This document shows positions 54,913 through 64,000 of a stretch of DNA of 64,000 nt, piece by piece. Both the position numbers and the translations under genes were made by a program. The stretch spans positions 124,001-188,000 of the forward strand of contig NZ_KB898472.1 of the NCBI RefSeq assembly GCF_000377645.1, in the 5' to 3' direction. Source of the stretch: Thiomonas sp. FB-6. Lineage in GTDB: Bacteria; Pseudomonadota; Gammaproteobacteria; Burkholderiales; Burkholderiaceae_C. Numbering within the stretch: position 1 is the first letter of the stretch; the number at the start of each line of letters is the position of its first letter. Below the pieces are notes generated by a model. That model was not told where the DNA came from. It saw nothing but the letters and a program-made list of their open reading frames with translations, and did no database searches.

Positions 54913-56219
54913 GGTTGTCCCTCCTGGGGGGCTTGTGTCAGGTAATCGAGTTCGGCCTGCGTCGCCAGAAGGTCGCGACGGTCCTGCAGCACCTGGATTT
55001 GCGTGGTGAAGACGGCCTGCTGAGCCTTGAGCACGTCGCCGAGGCTGCCCTGCCCGCTCGCGTAGGCCGACAGGGTCGCACGCTGCGCTTGGCGCGCCAG
55101 CGGCAGCATCCGAGTGGTCTCGCGCGACCACTTGTCGCGCAGGCTGCGCCAGCGCGCTTGGGCATCTCGCATTTGCCGCACCAGGGCCAGGCGCTGATCC
55201 TGCTCGGCGAAACGTGCTTCCAATTCCCGCGCGCCCGCCACATCCACCTCGTCGTCAATCCGGCGTCCAGCAAACAGCGGAACGTTGAAGGACACGCCCA
55301 CCGAAACAAAATTGGGCGATCCGGGCATGAAGCTCTTGCCATAGGAAGCGCCCACGGTGAAGGAAGGCTCATAGGCCTTCCTGGCCAGGCGCACGGCAAT
55401 CGCGTTGGCATGCACCTTGGCTCGGGCCTGCTGCAGCAGCGGCTGCGAGGCCAGCCCCGCCTGCGGATCAGCGGGAGGCGCGGACAAGTCGGGCCAATGG
55501 CCGTCGATGTCCGGCGCACGTTCCACGCCGAGGAGCTGCGCGATGCGCGCGAGCTGGGCACTCTCGTCTGCGCGCAGAACATCGAGGTCGTTACGCAGTT
55601 CCTCGAGCGCGAGCTTGGCGCGCAACACGTCGCTCTGAGGGATCCTGGCCGAACGATACGAAGCCAGGGAGGCTTGCTCGCTCTGCGCGGCCAGACCCTG
55701 CTGCTCGCGCACGATCGTCGCGGCTTTGCGCGTGTACACCGCGGCAAGCCACGCGCGGCGAAGCGCAAGCGCAAGCACGGCACGCTGGGCCGCACGCCCA
55801 TAGCGTTGCTCGGAGGCTTGGGCTTGCAGGCTTCGGCCTTGCAGCGCCAGCTTGCCGAAGGCCGGAAACTCCTGGCTGACCCCCACGCTCAACATCGTCG
55901 TGGCTTGCTGGGTCAGGGAGAAATTATTGGTCGGAAGGTTGCTGGCATCCAGAGACACCTTGGGATCCGGCAGTCGGGTCGCCGCGTCGGCCTGTCGCTG
56001 CAGGGCGCGGATGCGCTGTTCGGCCCCAGCAAGAGCGGGGTTGCCCGCCATCAAACGCGTCTCGGCGGCGGTGAGCGTGAGCGGTGCTGCTCGAGCTGGG
56101 GCGCTCGTGATGGCGAGCAGGAGCAGGCAGCCCACGAGCGGGCGGAAAGTGGCTTGCGCGGTGCGCGCGAGCAGCGAATGTCGTGCTCGCGCACGACAGC
56201 GAAGTGAAATCAGGGACAT
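54909..56219 (-). CDS. cusC: Outer membrane efflux channel CusC (TolC family)
   Basis: 436 residues from ATG 56219; stop overlaps the cusB start by 4 nt. Signal-like stretch PLVGCLLLLAITSAPARA, then the two TolC-type repeats with AETRLMAGNPALAGAEQRIR, VGVSQEFPAFGKLALQ and SVGVSFNVPLFAGRRIDDEV. No lipobox Cys at the predicted cleavage. It completes the tripartite pump with CusB and CusA. Confidence 0.9.
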   Translation of the reverse strand: MSLISLRCRARARHSLLARTAQATFRPLVGCLLLLAITSAPARAAPLTLTAAETRLMAGNPALAGAEQRIRALQRQADAATRLPDPKVSLDASNLPTNNFSLTQQATTMLSVGVSQEFPAFGKLALQGRSLQAQASEQRYGRAAQRAVLALALRRAWLAAVYTRKAATIVREQQGLAAQSEQASLASYRSARIPQSDVLRAKLALEELRNDLDVLRADESAQLARIAQLLGVERAPDIDGHWPDLSAPPADPQAGLASQPLLQQARAKVHANAIAVRLARKAYEPSFTVGASYGKSFMPGSPNFVSVGVSFNVPLFAGRRIDDEVDVAGARELEARFAEQDQRLALVRQMRDAQARWRSLRDKWSRETTRMLPLARQAQRATLSAYASGQGSLGDVLKAQQAVFTTQIQVLQDRRDLLATQAELDYLTQAPQEGQP

Positions 56220-56323
56220 GGGGATCCTCTTCGGCCAATGAGGCGTTGCGCTGCAAGCCATGCAGGCGCAACAGCATCCAGCATGGCGCCCGCGGGTACC
56301 GCGAGCGCCTACTGCCGAAAGGA

Positions 56324-56725
56324 TCAGACTTGCAAACGAGCCGCTAGAAAGGCAGGTTGGATGGACCGCCTGGTCGTGTCACGTACGCGACTCCAGGTCC
56401 GGGGCGTCGCAACCGCAGTAAGCGGCAGCACCACGCGCGGCACGCTGCTTAGGAAACGCGGAATGCGCGCCTGAATTTGTCGACTCGGAATCGACGCGCT
56501 CAGCGCTGCGCACATCGGCAGACACGCCGACATGGTGGCCGAGCGTGTGGCCCCATGCTTCGTCATGTGCAGCGCGGTCGTCGCCATGGACGCCATGCCG
56601 GGCATGGCTTCGCAGCACGAAGCCTGGTGGGCCGACGGCCCCGCCATCGCCAGTTGCATCCACGGCAAAAAAAACAATGCGCAGGCAAACGCCCAGTAGC
56701 GGGAGTAGGCTCGCAGTGCGCGCAT
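56324..56725 (-). CDS. Small exported Cys/Met-rich protein at the head of the cus cluster
   Basis: 133 residues from ATG 56725. A hydrophobic N-terminal segment (YSRYWAFACALFFLPWMQLA) precedes a short stretch with ASCCEAMPGMASM, MTKHG and SACLPMCAAL: Cys, Met and His suited to soft-metal binding. The rest is basic and disordered. It is not a named family to my eye; similar small proteins lie ahead of copper efflux operons. It is 104 nt upstream of cusC and downstream of a strong promoter. Confidence 0.6.
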   Translation of the reverse strand: MRALRAYSRYWAFACALFFLPWMQLAMAGPSAHQASCCEAMPGMASMATTALHMTKHGATRSATMSACLPMCAALSASIPSRQIQARIPRFLSSVPRVVLPLTAVATPRTWSRVRDTTRRSIQPAFLAARLQV

Positions 56726-56762
56726 GGAGGTCCGGGAAACTAGGGCGAATAGACTTTCCGGC

Positions 56763-56790
56763 ATCCTAAACGCTTGCGATGCGTTGTCAA
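56763..56790 (-). promoter_or_regulatory. Promoter with operator-like repeat for the cus cluster
   Basis: On the minus strand: TTGACA (56790-56785), 16-nt spacer, TAGGAT (56768-56763). The spacer is almost entirely an inverted repeat, AACGC-N7-GCGTT (56769-56785). Transcription would begin near 56755 and run into the Cys/Met-rich gene and cusC. A repressor or activator binding the repeat is likely; no CusR/CusS or CueR gene is in the window. Confidence 0.7.
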
Positions 56791-56974
56791 GACGGACGGT
56801 CGCCCGATGAGCGTGCGCGGTTTGCTCGCCCGCAACGAACACGATGTGTGGCGTGCAGATGGCCCCGCGTCAGCCGGCCCCGCGTCAGCCGTGGCGATGA
56901 TGGACGCCGCGGAACACGATCGGGCGCTCGCGTTCCCGTGAGGCCGACTCGCCATGGCGCGACATGCGGAAGGC

Positions 56975-57391
56975 TCAGGCCTCCACCTGTTGCTGCAGGC
57001 TGCCGATCAGCGGACAGGAGACCTTGCCCCGGCGTGTGTCGCACGCCTGGATCAGCGCTGCCAGCGCCGATTCCATGCGTTGCAAATCCCGCAGACGAGC
57101 ACGCACATCGGCGAGCCGATCCGAGGCCAGCGTGGCGGCTTCGCGGCAGTGCGTTCCATCGTCGAGCCGCAACAACTGCTCGACATCGTCCAGGCTGAAG
57201 CCCAAGCGCTGCGCCGCCTTGATGAAGCGAACGCGCGCCACGGCCGCGGGACCGTAGCGCCGGATTCCGCTGGCGGGTCGGCCCGGCGTGGGCAGCAAGC
57301 CCTTGAGCTGATAAAAGCGGATCGTTTCCACGTGAACCCCGGCAGCCTTGGCGAGTGCACCGATGCTGAGCCTTTCTAGCGGTTGTTCCAT
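56975..57391 (-). CDS. merR: Mercury-responsive regulator MerR
   Basis: 138 residues. MerR HTH ([40 protein letters not shown]), dimer helix and the three Hg(II) ligands at Cys82 (GTHCREA), Cys117 and Cys126 ([14 protein letters not shown]), at the same positions as Tn501 MerR. It represses and, with Hg(II), activates the divergent mer promoter. It reads toward the cus cluster, 249 bp away. Confidence 0.95.
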   Translation of the reverse strand: MEQPLERLSIGALAKAAGVHVETIRFYQLKGLLPTPGRPASGIRRYGPAAVARVRFIKAAQRLGFSLDDVEQLLRLDDGTHCREAATLASDRLADVRARLRDLQRMESALAALIQACDTRRGKVSCPLIGSLQQQVEA

Positions 57392-57396
57392 GGCGC

Positions 57397-57427
57397 TTGA
57401 CTCCGTAGTTGACTACGGGAATAAGGT
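57397..57427 (+). promoter_or_regulatory. mer promoter/operator
   Basis: TTGACT (57397-57402), a 19-bp spacer, TAAGGT (57422-57427). The dyad CTCCGTAG...CTACGGGA (57401-57420) fills the spacer. The over-long spacer and dyad are the classic MerR-controlled promoter, untwisted by MerR-Hg(II). Confidence 0.95.
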
Positions 57428-57479
57428 AGCACCTGTTGCACCTATGGCGCAGTGTCGTCCCGGCAAGGAGTCTTCACCC

Positions 57480-58051
57480 ATGGTCTCTTCTCCCATCTTG
57501 CGCAAGATCGCCCAATCCTGCCTCACCGCATCGATCCTTCTGGCGGGCAGCACGCTTGCGGCCATGGCCGGCGCCCCGCCCACGGCACGATCCACGCCGC
57601 CCGTGGCCACGCTCGACGGGCTCGCACCGAACGCGCCCTTCACAACCATGGGCGGCAAGGTGCAGCACCTGGACGCCTACAAGGGACATCCCTTCATCGT
57701 GTGGCAGGTCACGACGTGGTGCCCGAGTTGCGCCGCGGGGCTGCGCACCTTTGCCGAGCACCAGGCGCAGATCGACCGCTCGGACCTGACGGTGCTGGTG
57801 CTGCGCGACTACAAGAACGGTGGCTATCCGGGTCCGGGCATGCGCGACTTCGCTCGGTCGACGGCCCCTGCCTTGTTGAAGGACCCGCACTTCGTATTCG
57901 GGCAGGACAGCCAGGCACTGTTCGAGCGCTACAACCCCCACAAGTTCGTCGACATCTATCAGGTCATCGCAGCCGATGGCCAGATACGCCTGGTGTCCTC
58001 GGCGCCGTCGGCGACCTTCGACAAGATCGAAGCCTTCATCCAGCCCAGGCC

Positions 58052-58055
<4 letters not shown>
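57480..58055 (+). CDS. Exported thioredoxin-like protein, first gene of the mer operon
   Basis: 191 residues from ATG 57480 with AAGGAG upstream. A signal-like N-terminus (SCLTASILLAGSTLAAMAGA) precedes a TlpA-type fold with the active site VTTWCPSCAAGLRTF (Cys81, Cys84) and LTVLVLRDYKNGGYPG. It occupies the place of merT/merP after the mer promoter. It could reduce or bind periplasmic Hg(II), or keep the downstream membrane thiols reduced; neither is proven. The stop overlaps the next start by 4 nt. Confidence 0.75.
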
Positions 58056-60087
<2,032 letters not shown>

Positions 60088-60280
60088 ATTGCTACTACGG
60101 AGACGGACCGTCCTGCCTAGCCGAAGCCCCGGTTCGAGCAGCAGCAGCTCGAGCACCTTGCGTGCTTCGTGGTCAGAACTTTCCTGGTCCCTGACGGCGA
60201 TCGATCGCAACGACCGGGACCTCGGTGGAGCAGGCCAGCGCCAGCCTCCATAATACTCGGGAAAGTACCAGTCCGGAGTT

Positions 60281-60307
60281 CATTCGCGGCTTCGTTAGAA
60301 TGTTCTC
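60281..60307 (+). promoter_or_regulatory. Promoter block of ArsR-rhodanese gene copy 2
   Basis: This 27-nt block is 25/27 identical to 38513-38539. It contains TAGAAT (60296-60301), again ending 6 nt before the ATG, and CATTC-N12-GAATG. No Shine-Dalgarno fits between. Sequences further upstream do not match copy 1, so the block itself is what is conserved. Confidence 0.6.
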
Positions 60308-60976
60308 ATGAAAGCCCGAGAAATCAAGAACCATCTGTACGCTCAGGTTGCGCGTATCGGAGCAGCGTTATCCAGTCCCAAGCGCCTGGAACTGCTGGAG
60401 CTTCTGGCGCAGGGCGAGAAGTCGGTCGAAGCCCTGGCGCAAGGGGCTGACATCGACGTCAAGCTGGCCAGCGCACACCTGCGCGTGCTGCGCGATGCGC
60501 AATTGGTGGAAGCCAGGCGCGATGGCAAGAACCGGATCCACCGACTCAGCGGCCCCGATGTGTCGGACTTGTGGGTGAGCCTGCGCGAGCTGGCCGAGTC
60601 GCACCTGGCCGAGCTGCAGCTTGCGATGGCCCGCCTGGTCGCCGAGCCCGAGCGGCTCACTCCGGAGAGCGCGCAGTCGTTGTTGGACAAGGTGCGCTCC
60701 GGCGACGTGGTGCTGCTCGACGTTCGCCCCGCGGCCGAGTTTCGTGCCGCGCACATCCCCGGCGCGCGCTCGGTTCCGCTGGAGGAATTGCAGACGCGAA
60801 TTCGAGAACTGCCCCGCGACAAGGACATCGTTGCCTATTGCCGCGGCCCGTTCTGCCTGATGTCGGAGTTTGCCGTCGCCCTGCTGAAGCGCCAGGGCTT
60901 TCGAGCTCGCAAATCCATGGATGGAGTGCCCGAGTGGCGTGCTGCCGGAATGTCCGTGGAGTGCGCGGCGGCCTGA
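60308..60976 (+). CDS. ArsR-type regulator fused to a rhodanese domain, copy 2
   Basis: 222 residues, about 80 percent identical to copy 1 along its length. HTH (SSPKRLELLELLAQGEKSVE) and rhodanese (DVVLLDVRPAAEFRAAHIPG) with active loop YCRGPFCLMSE. The only cysteines before the last residues are those two; copy 1 has a third (RKCADG) that is Ser here. It heads an apparent operon with dsrE-like, dioxygenase, MFS and YeeE genes and probably controls them in response to reactive sulfur. Confidence 0.9.
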   Translation: MKAREIKNHLYAQVARIGAALSSPKRLELLELLAQGEKSVEALAQGADIDVKLASAHLRVLRDAQLVEARRDGKNRIHRLSGPDVSDLWVSLRELAESHLAELQLAMARLVAEPERLTPESAQSLLDKVRSGDVVLLDVRPAAEFRAAHIPGARSVPLEELQTRIRELPRDKDIVAYCRGPFCLMSEFAVALLKRQGFRARKSMDGVPEWRAAGMSVECAAA

Positions 60977-60991
60977 ACCCGGGAGACCAGC

Positions 60992-61342
60992 ATGGCAGAC
61001 GTCTTGTTCATTCTCAACGAAGCCCCATACGGCAGCGAGCGAACCTACAACGCGCTGCGCCTTGCCGTCACGTTGTCGGCGCAGCCGGAGCATCGCGTGC
61101 GCCTTTTCCTCATGGGCGACGCCGTGCTGTCAGCCAAGGCCGGACAGAAGGTTCCCACTGGCTACTACAACGTCCAGACCATGCTCCACAAAGTCACGCA
61201 GCGAGGCGATGTCGCCTTGTGCGGCACCTGCCTGGATGCCCGCGGGCTCCGGGACGAAGAGCTCCTGGCGGATTGCAGGCGCTCGACCATGGTTGAACTC
61301 GGACGCTGGACAGGCGAAGCCGAGAAGGTCCTGGTGTTCTGA
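60992..61342 (+). CDS. DsrE/F-like sulfur-carrier protein
   Basis: 116 residues. The DsrE fold is suggested by ADVLFILNEAPYGSERTYNA, RVRLFLMGDAV and the cysteine loop DVALCGTCLDARG, plus a later Cys in ELLADCRRSTM. Family members bind persulfide on such cysteines and pass sulfur on. It lies 15 nt after the ArsR-rhodanese gene. Copy 1 of the locus lacks this gene. Confidence 0.85.
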   Translation: MADVLFILNEAPYGSERTYNALRLAVTLSAQPEHRVRLFLMGDAVLSAKAGQKVPTGYYNVQTMLHKVTQRGDVALCGTCLDARGLRDEELLADCRRSTMVELGRWTGEAEKVLVF

Positions 61343-61369
61343 ACCATCCCACAGGGTCGAGTCCCCATC

Positions 61370-62101
61370 ATGTTCTTCAAACAACTTCCTACCCGTGACG
61401 CCAGCCTGTCCTACCTGTTCGGCTGCGCCGGCCTCGGCAAGGCCGTCGCCGTCGACGTGGTCGCCGGCGACGAGGACTGGTTCGTCGAGCAGGCGCGGCA
61501 GGCCGGGGCCCGGATCACCCATGTGATCGACAGCCACGTGCACGCCGACCACCTCAGCGGCGGCAGGAGCCTGGCTCGCAGGGTGGACGCGCCCTACTGC
61601 CTACACGAGGCGGCGCGCGAGTTCGTGCACTTCGACTTCGAGGCCCTGCACGACCAGCAGATCCTCGACGTCGGCAACGTCAGCGTACGGGTGCTGCACA
61701 CGCCCGGCCACACGCCCGACAGCATGTGCCTGCTGGTCACCGACAAGCGGCGCGGCGACGCGCCATGGTTCGTGCTCACCGGCGACACGCTGTTCGTCGG
61801 CGCCGTCGGCCGCCCGGACCTGGCAGGGCGCGAGCGCGAGATGGCGGGCAGCCTGTACGACTCGCTGCACGAGCGGCTGCTGAAGCTGCCCGCCGAGCTG
61901 GAGATCTACCCCGGCCATCAGGCTGGCAGCGCCTGCGGCGCCGGGCTGTCGGGCAAGCCGGCGTCGACCCTGGCCTTCGAGAAACGCTTCAACCCGCTAC
62001 TCGGGCTGGCGCGCGAGGCCTTCGTCGAGCAGCTGTGCGCCGAGATCCCGCCGCGCCCGGCCGACATGGAGCGCATCGTCCTGGCGAACGTCTCACCATG
62101 A
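61370..62101 (+). CDS. Persulfide dioxygenase-like metallo-beta-lactamase protein (intact copy)
   Basis: 243 residues. Metal ligands: HVHADH in VIDSHVHADHLSGG, His in VLHTPGHTPDSM, Asp in VLTGDTLFVGAVGRPDLAG and His in EIYPGHQAGSACG, as in ETHE1/Blh enzymes oxidising glutathione persulfide to sulfite. Bases 61400-61488 equal the broken copy at 39252-39340, and codon use from there on is more like the host than the upstream genes, so it may be a recombinant. The stop overlaps the MFS start. Confidence 0.88.
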   Translation: MFFKQLPTRDASLSYLFGCAGLGKAVAVDVVAGDEDWFVEQARQAGARITHVIDSHVHADHLSGGRSLARRVDAPYCLHEAAREFVHFDFEALHDQQILDVGNVSVRVLHTPGHTPDSMCLLVTDKRRGDAPWFVLTGDTLFVGAVGRPDLAGREREMAGSLYDSLHERLLKLPAELEIYPGHQAGSACGAGLSGKPASTLAFEKRFNPLLGLAREAFVEQLCAEIPPRPADMERIVLANVSP

Positions 62102-63426
62102 ACGTGCAGGTCCCGCCGACCCCGTCGCACCACGACGCCCACCTGCAGGGCATTCGCGTCAACCTGCCGCAGTTCGTCTGGCAGGCGGTGCAGGTGTTTT
62201 TGGTCGGGCTGCTCATCGGCATGGAACGCACCGCGCTGCCGGTGCTCGCGTCGCGCGATTTCGGCGTGCCCAAGAGCTCCTTCCTGTACCTGCTGTCCTT
62301 CGTCATCTCCTTCGGACTGGTCAAGGGGGCGCTGAACTTCGTCGCCGGGCGGCTGTCCGAGCGCATCGGGCGCAAGACCGTGCTCGTACTGGGATGGGTG
62401 GCCGCGATTCCCATCCCGCTGCTGATCTTTTTCGCGCAGTCGTGGTGGTGGATCGTCGCCGCCAACCTGTTCCTGGGCGTCAACCAGGGCTTCGCGTGGA
62501 GCATGACCGTCACCAGCAAGGTGGACATCACGCGCGCCGAGCAGCGGGGACTGGCCACCGGCATCAACGAGTTCGCCGGCTACGCAGCGGTCGGCCTGGC
62601 GGGCCTGGCCACCGCGTGGCTGGCCCAGCGGGTTGGAACGCGCGAGGCCTTGCTCGGCTTCGCCAGCATGGTGATCGCCATCGCGTTGCTGACCGCGCTG
62701 CTGTTCGTGCGCGAGACCCTGCCGTGGGCGCGCGCCGAGCGCCATCGCCACGCCAGCGGCACCCACGCGGGCCCGCGGCCGCGCTTCGCCGACGGCCTGC
62801 CCGAGCACCCCACTTCGCGCCAGGTGTTCGCCTACGTGTCCTTCGGACACCCCACCTTCTCGGCACTGTGCCAGGCCGGCGTCGCCAACAAGGTCGCCGA
62901 CACCCTGCTGTGGGTGCTGTTCCCGCTGTACCTGCACGGCCACGGGCTGGGCCTGGTGCAGGTCGGCTGGGTCACCGGGGTGTACGGGCTGAGCTGGGGC
63001 GCCTCGCAGTTGTGGACCGGTCCGCTGTCGGACCGCGTCGGGCGCAAGCGCCCGGTGGTGGCCGGGCTGTGGCTGCTCGCCGCCGGCGTGGCCGGCGCCG
63101 TGCTGGTGCGCGGCTTCGCGGCCTGGCTGGCCAGTGCCGTGGTCATGGGGGTGGGCATGGCCCTGCTCTACCCCAACCTGATCGCCGCGGTGGCCGACAT
63201 CGCCCACCCGAGCTGGCGCAGCTCGGCGCTGGGCACCTACCGCTACTGGCGTGACACCGGCTACGCCATCGGCGCGCTGGTGCTCGGGCTGGTCGCGCAG
63301 GCGCGCGGCGCCGTCGAGCCGGCCTTCTGGGTCAGCGCGGCGTGGCTGCTGGCCTCCGGTGCCTGGGTGCTGCTGCGCGCGCAGGAAACCCACCCTGGCC
63401 ACCCGCCGAAGGAACCACGCCCTTGA
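62098..63426 (+). CDS. Major facilitator superfamily transporter in the sulfur operon
   Basis: 442 residues, 12 predicted helices. MFS loop signatures AGRLSERIGRKTVLVLGW after helix 2 and GPLSDRVGRKRPVVAGLW after helix 8 are clear. Translational overlap (ATGA) with the dioxygenase gene on one side and the YeeE gene on the other implies a role in sulfur compound export or import; substrate unknown. Confidence 0.85.
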   Translation: MNVQVPPTPSHHDAHLQGIRVNLPQFVWQAVQVFLVGLLIGMERTALPVLASRDFGVPKSSFLYLLSFVISFGLVKGALNFVAGRLSERIGRKTVLVLGWVAAIPIPLLIFFAQSWWWIVAANLFLGVNQGFAWSMTVTSKVDITRAEQRGLATGINEFAGYAAVGLAGLATAWLAQRVGTREALLGFASMVIAIALLTALLFVRETLPWARAERHRHASGTHAGPRPRFADGLPEHPTSRQVFAYVSFGHPTFSALCQAGVANKVADTLLWVLFPLYLHGHGLGLVQVGWVTGVYGLSWGASQLWTGPLSDRVGRKRPVVAGLWLLAAGVAGAVLVRGFAAWLASAVVMGVGMALLYPNLIAAVADIAHPSWRSSALGTYRYWRDTGYAIGALVLGLVAQARGAVEPAFWVSAAWLLASGAWVLLRAQETHPGHPPKEPRP

Positions 63427-64000
63427 ACTCGATCGCGCAACTGCTCGCGGGCGGCTTCCTCGTCTCGCTGGTGCTCGGCGGCGCTGCGCAGGCATCGCAG
63501 TTCTGTCCACAGGGAGGACTGCGGGAGGCCGTGCTGGAGGGACGACCGCAGCGTCTGGCCGCCTACTTCGCCGCGACCGGCTTCGCGCTGCTCGCCGTGG
63601 CGGGCCTGCAATGGCTGCTGCAGCAGGGTCTGCAGCCCTCGCACCCACCGTATCGGTCGCAGCAGTTCCCCTGGGGGCGCTACGCGCTCGGTGGCTTGCT
63701 CTTCGGCTCGGGCATTGTGCTGGCGCGGGGCTGCCCTCTGCGCACGCTCGTGCTCAGCGCGCAAGGCAGCGTACAGGCCCTGCTGTCCCTGGGGGCGATG
63801 AGCGTCGCCGCCTTCGCGATGACCAGCAGCTTCGTGTTCAACGACTGGATCGCCCCGTGGATCGTTCGGCTCAACCTCGACCTGGGCCGCTGGGGGTGGC
63901 GGAGCCAGGGGCTCGATGCGCTGCTGGGCCTGCACGGCTGGCAGGCCCGCGCGCTGCTCGGCCTTGCCCTGGGCGCGCTGGTGCTGGTGCTGGCCGCGCG
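63423..64000 (+). CDS. YeeE/YedE-family sulfur transporter (cut by window end)
   Basis: About 192 codons visible from TTG 63423, which overlaps the MFS stop by 4 nt. The family cysteine motifs are seen: QFCPQGGLREAVLEG and IVLARGCPLRTLVLSAQGS, between hydrophobic helices (LLAGGFLVSLVLGGAAQ, RYALGGLLFGSGIVLA). YeeE (TsuA) transports thiosulfate through a relay of cysteines. No stop before the window ends. Confidence 0.85.
   Translation, partial: MNSIAQLLAGGFLVSLVLGGAAQASQFCPQGGLREAVLEGRPQRLAAYFAATGFALLAVAGLQWLLQQGLQPSHPPYRSQQFPWGRYALGGLLFGSGIVLARGCPLRTLVLSAQGSVQALLSLGAMSVAAFAMTSSFVFNDWIAPWIVRLNLDLGRWGWRSQGLDALLGLHGWQARALLGLALGALVLVLAA

Noticed and set aside
50223-56219. Czc (Co/Zn/Cd) efflux system
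   Set aside because: TM4 of the pump and the CusF gene match the monovalent Cu/Ag type.
56975-57391. CueR or ZntR identity for the regulator
   Set aside because: Cys82, Cys117 and Cys126 plus the divergent mer promoter and merA fit MerR.
60088-60280. Extra gene between merA and the ArsR-rhodanese promoter
   Set aside because: Short frames only, no ribosome site or motif; treated as intergenic.

Overview
The window looks like chromosomal DNA of a GC-rich betaproteobacterium of the order Burkholderiales. The evidence is gene order: gyrA-serC-pheA-hisC-tyrA, tRNA-Val-thrS-infC-rpmI-rplT-pheS-pheT-ihfA-merR-tRNA-Pro, and ygfZ/mltG-tmk-holB-pilZ-tatD. Persulfide genes plus copper and mercury resistance suggest a sulfur-oxidising, metal-tolerant lineage such as Thiomonas. 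That is inference; no 16S gene is present.

Layout. 1-24604 is core genome: aromatic amino acid/histidine/serine genes and gyrA (minus), ompA, ubiG-gph, mog, darP, pmbA, folA, thyA, relA, then the tRNA-Val to tRNA-Pro translation cluster with infC on a rare ATC start. 24605-26751 is a small accessory patch beside tRNA-Pro: an intact Xre/RES toxin-antitoxin pair and a decayed, fused HigB-HigA-like pair. 26815-38419 returns to housekeeping and small metabolic genes (OsmC, a lone C39-like domain, an OYE-family reductase, a decayed MFS gene, a BaiN-like flavoprotein, NRDE, ygfZ, mltG-tmk-holB-pilZ, tatD, ankyrin protein).

38482-64000 is a sulfur/metal/mobile region. An ArsR-rhodanese gene (38540-39208) is followed by a persulfide dioxygenase-like gene cut after about 59 codons by a transposon end near 39399. 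The transposition module reads leftward: a TnsA-like protein with altered catalytic residues, a TnsB/TniA DDE transposase, a TnsC/TniB AAA ATPase, and an 875-residue TniQ protein fused to a tyrosine-recombinase-like domain that appears catalytically dead. Next to it are divergent genes resembling TnpT and TnpS, the cointegrate-resolution pair of Tn4651-type elements, with paired inverted repeats between them. Then come a cusCBA-cusF copper/silver efflux cluster (minus) and a mer operon (plus) in which a thioredoxin-like protein and an unusual membrane protein sit where merT/merP are expected. A second ArsR-rhodanese gene then leads an apparently co-transcribed block: DsrE-like protein, intact persulfide dioxygenase, MFS transporter, YeeE/YedE sulfur transporter (cut by the window end).

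Working model (inference): a Tn7/Tn5053-like element that lost TnsA strand cleavage would transpose replicatively and resolve cointegrates with TnpS/TnpT. The two ArsR-rhodanese/dioxygenase copies flanking the island, with an 89-nt identical stretch inside otherwise divergent genes, suggest homologous recombination helped place the metal-resistance cargo. I could not find the right end of the transposon.
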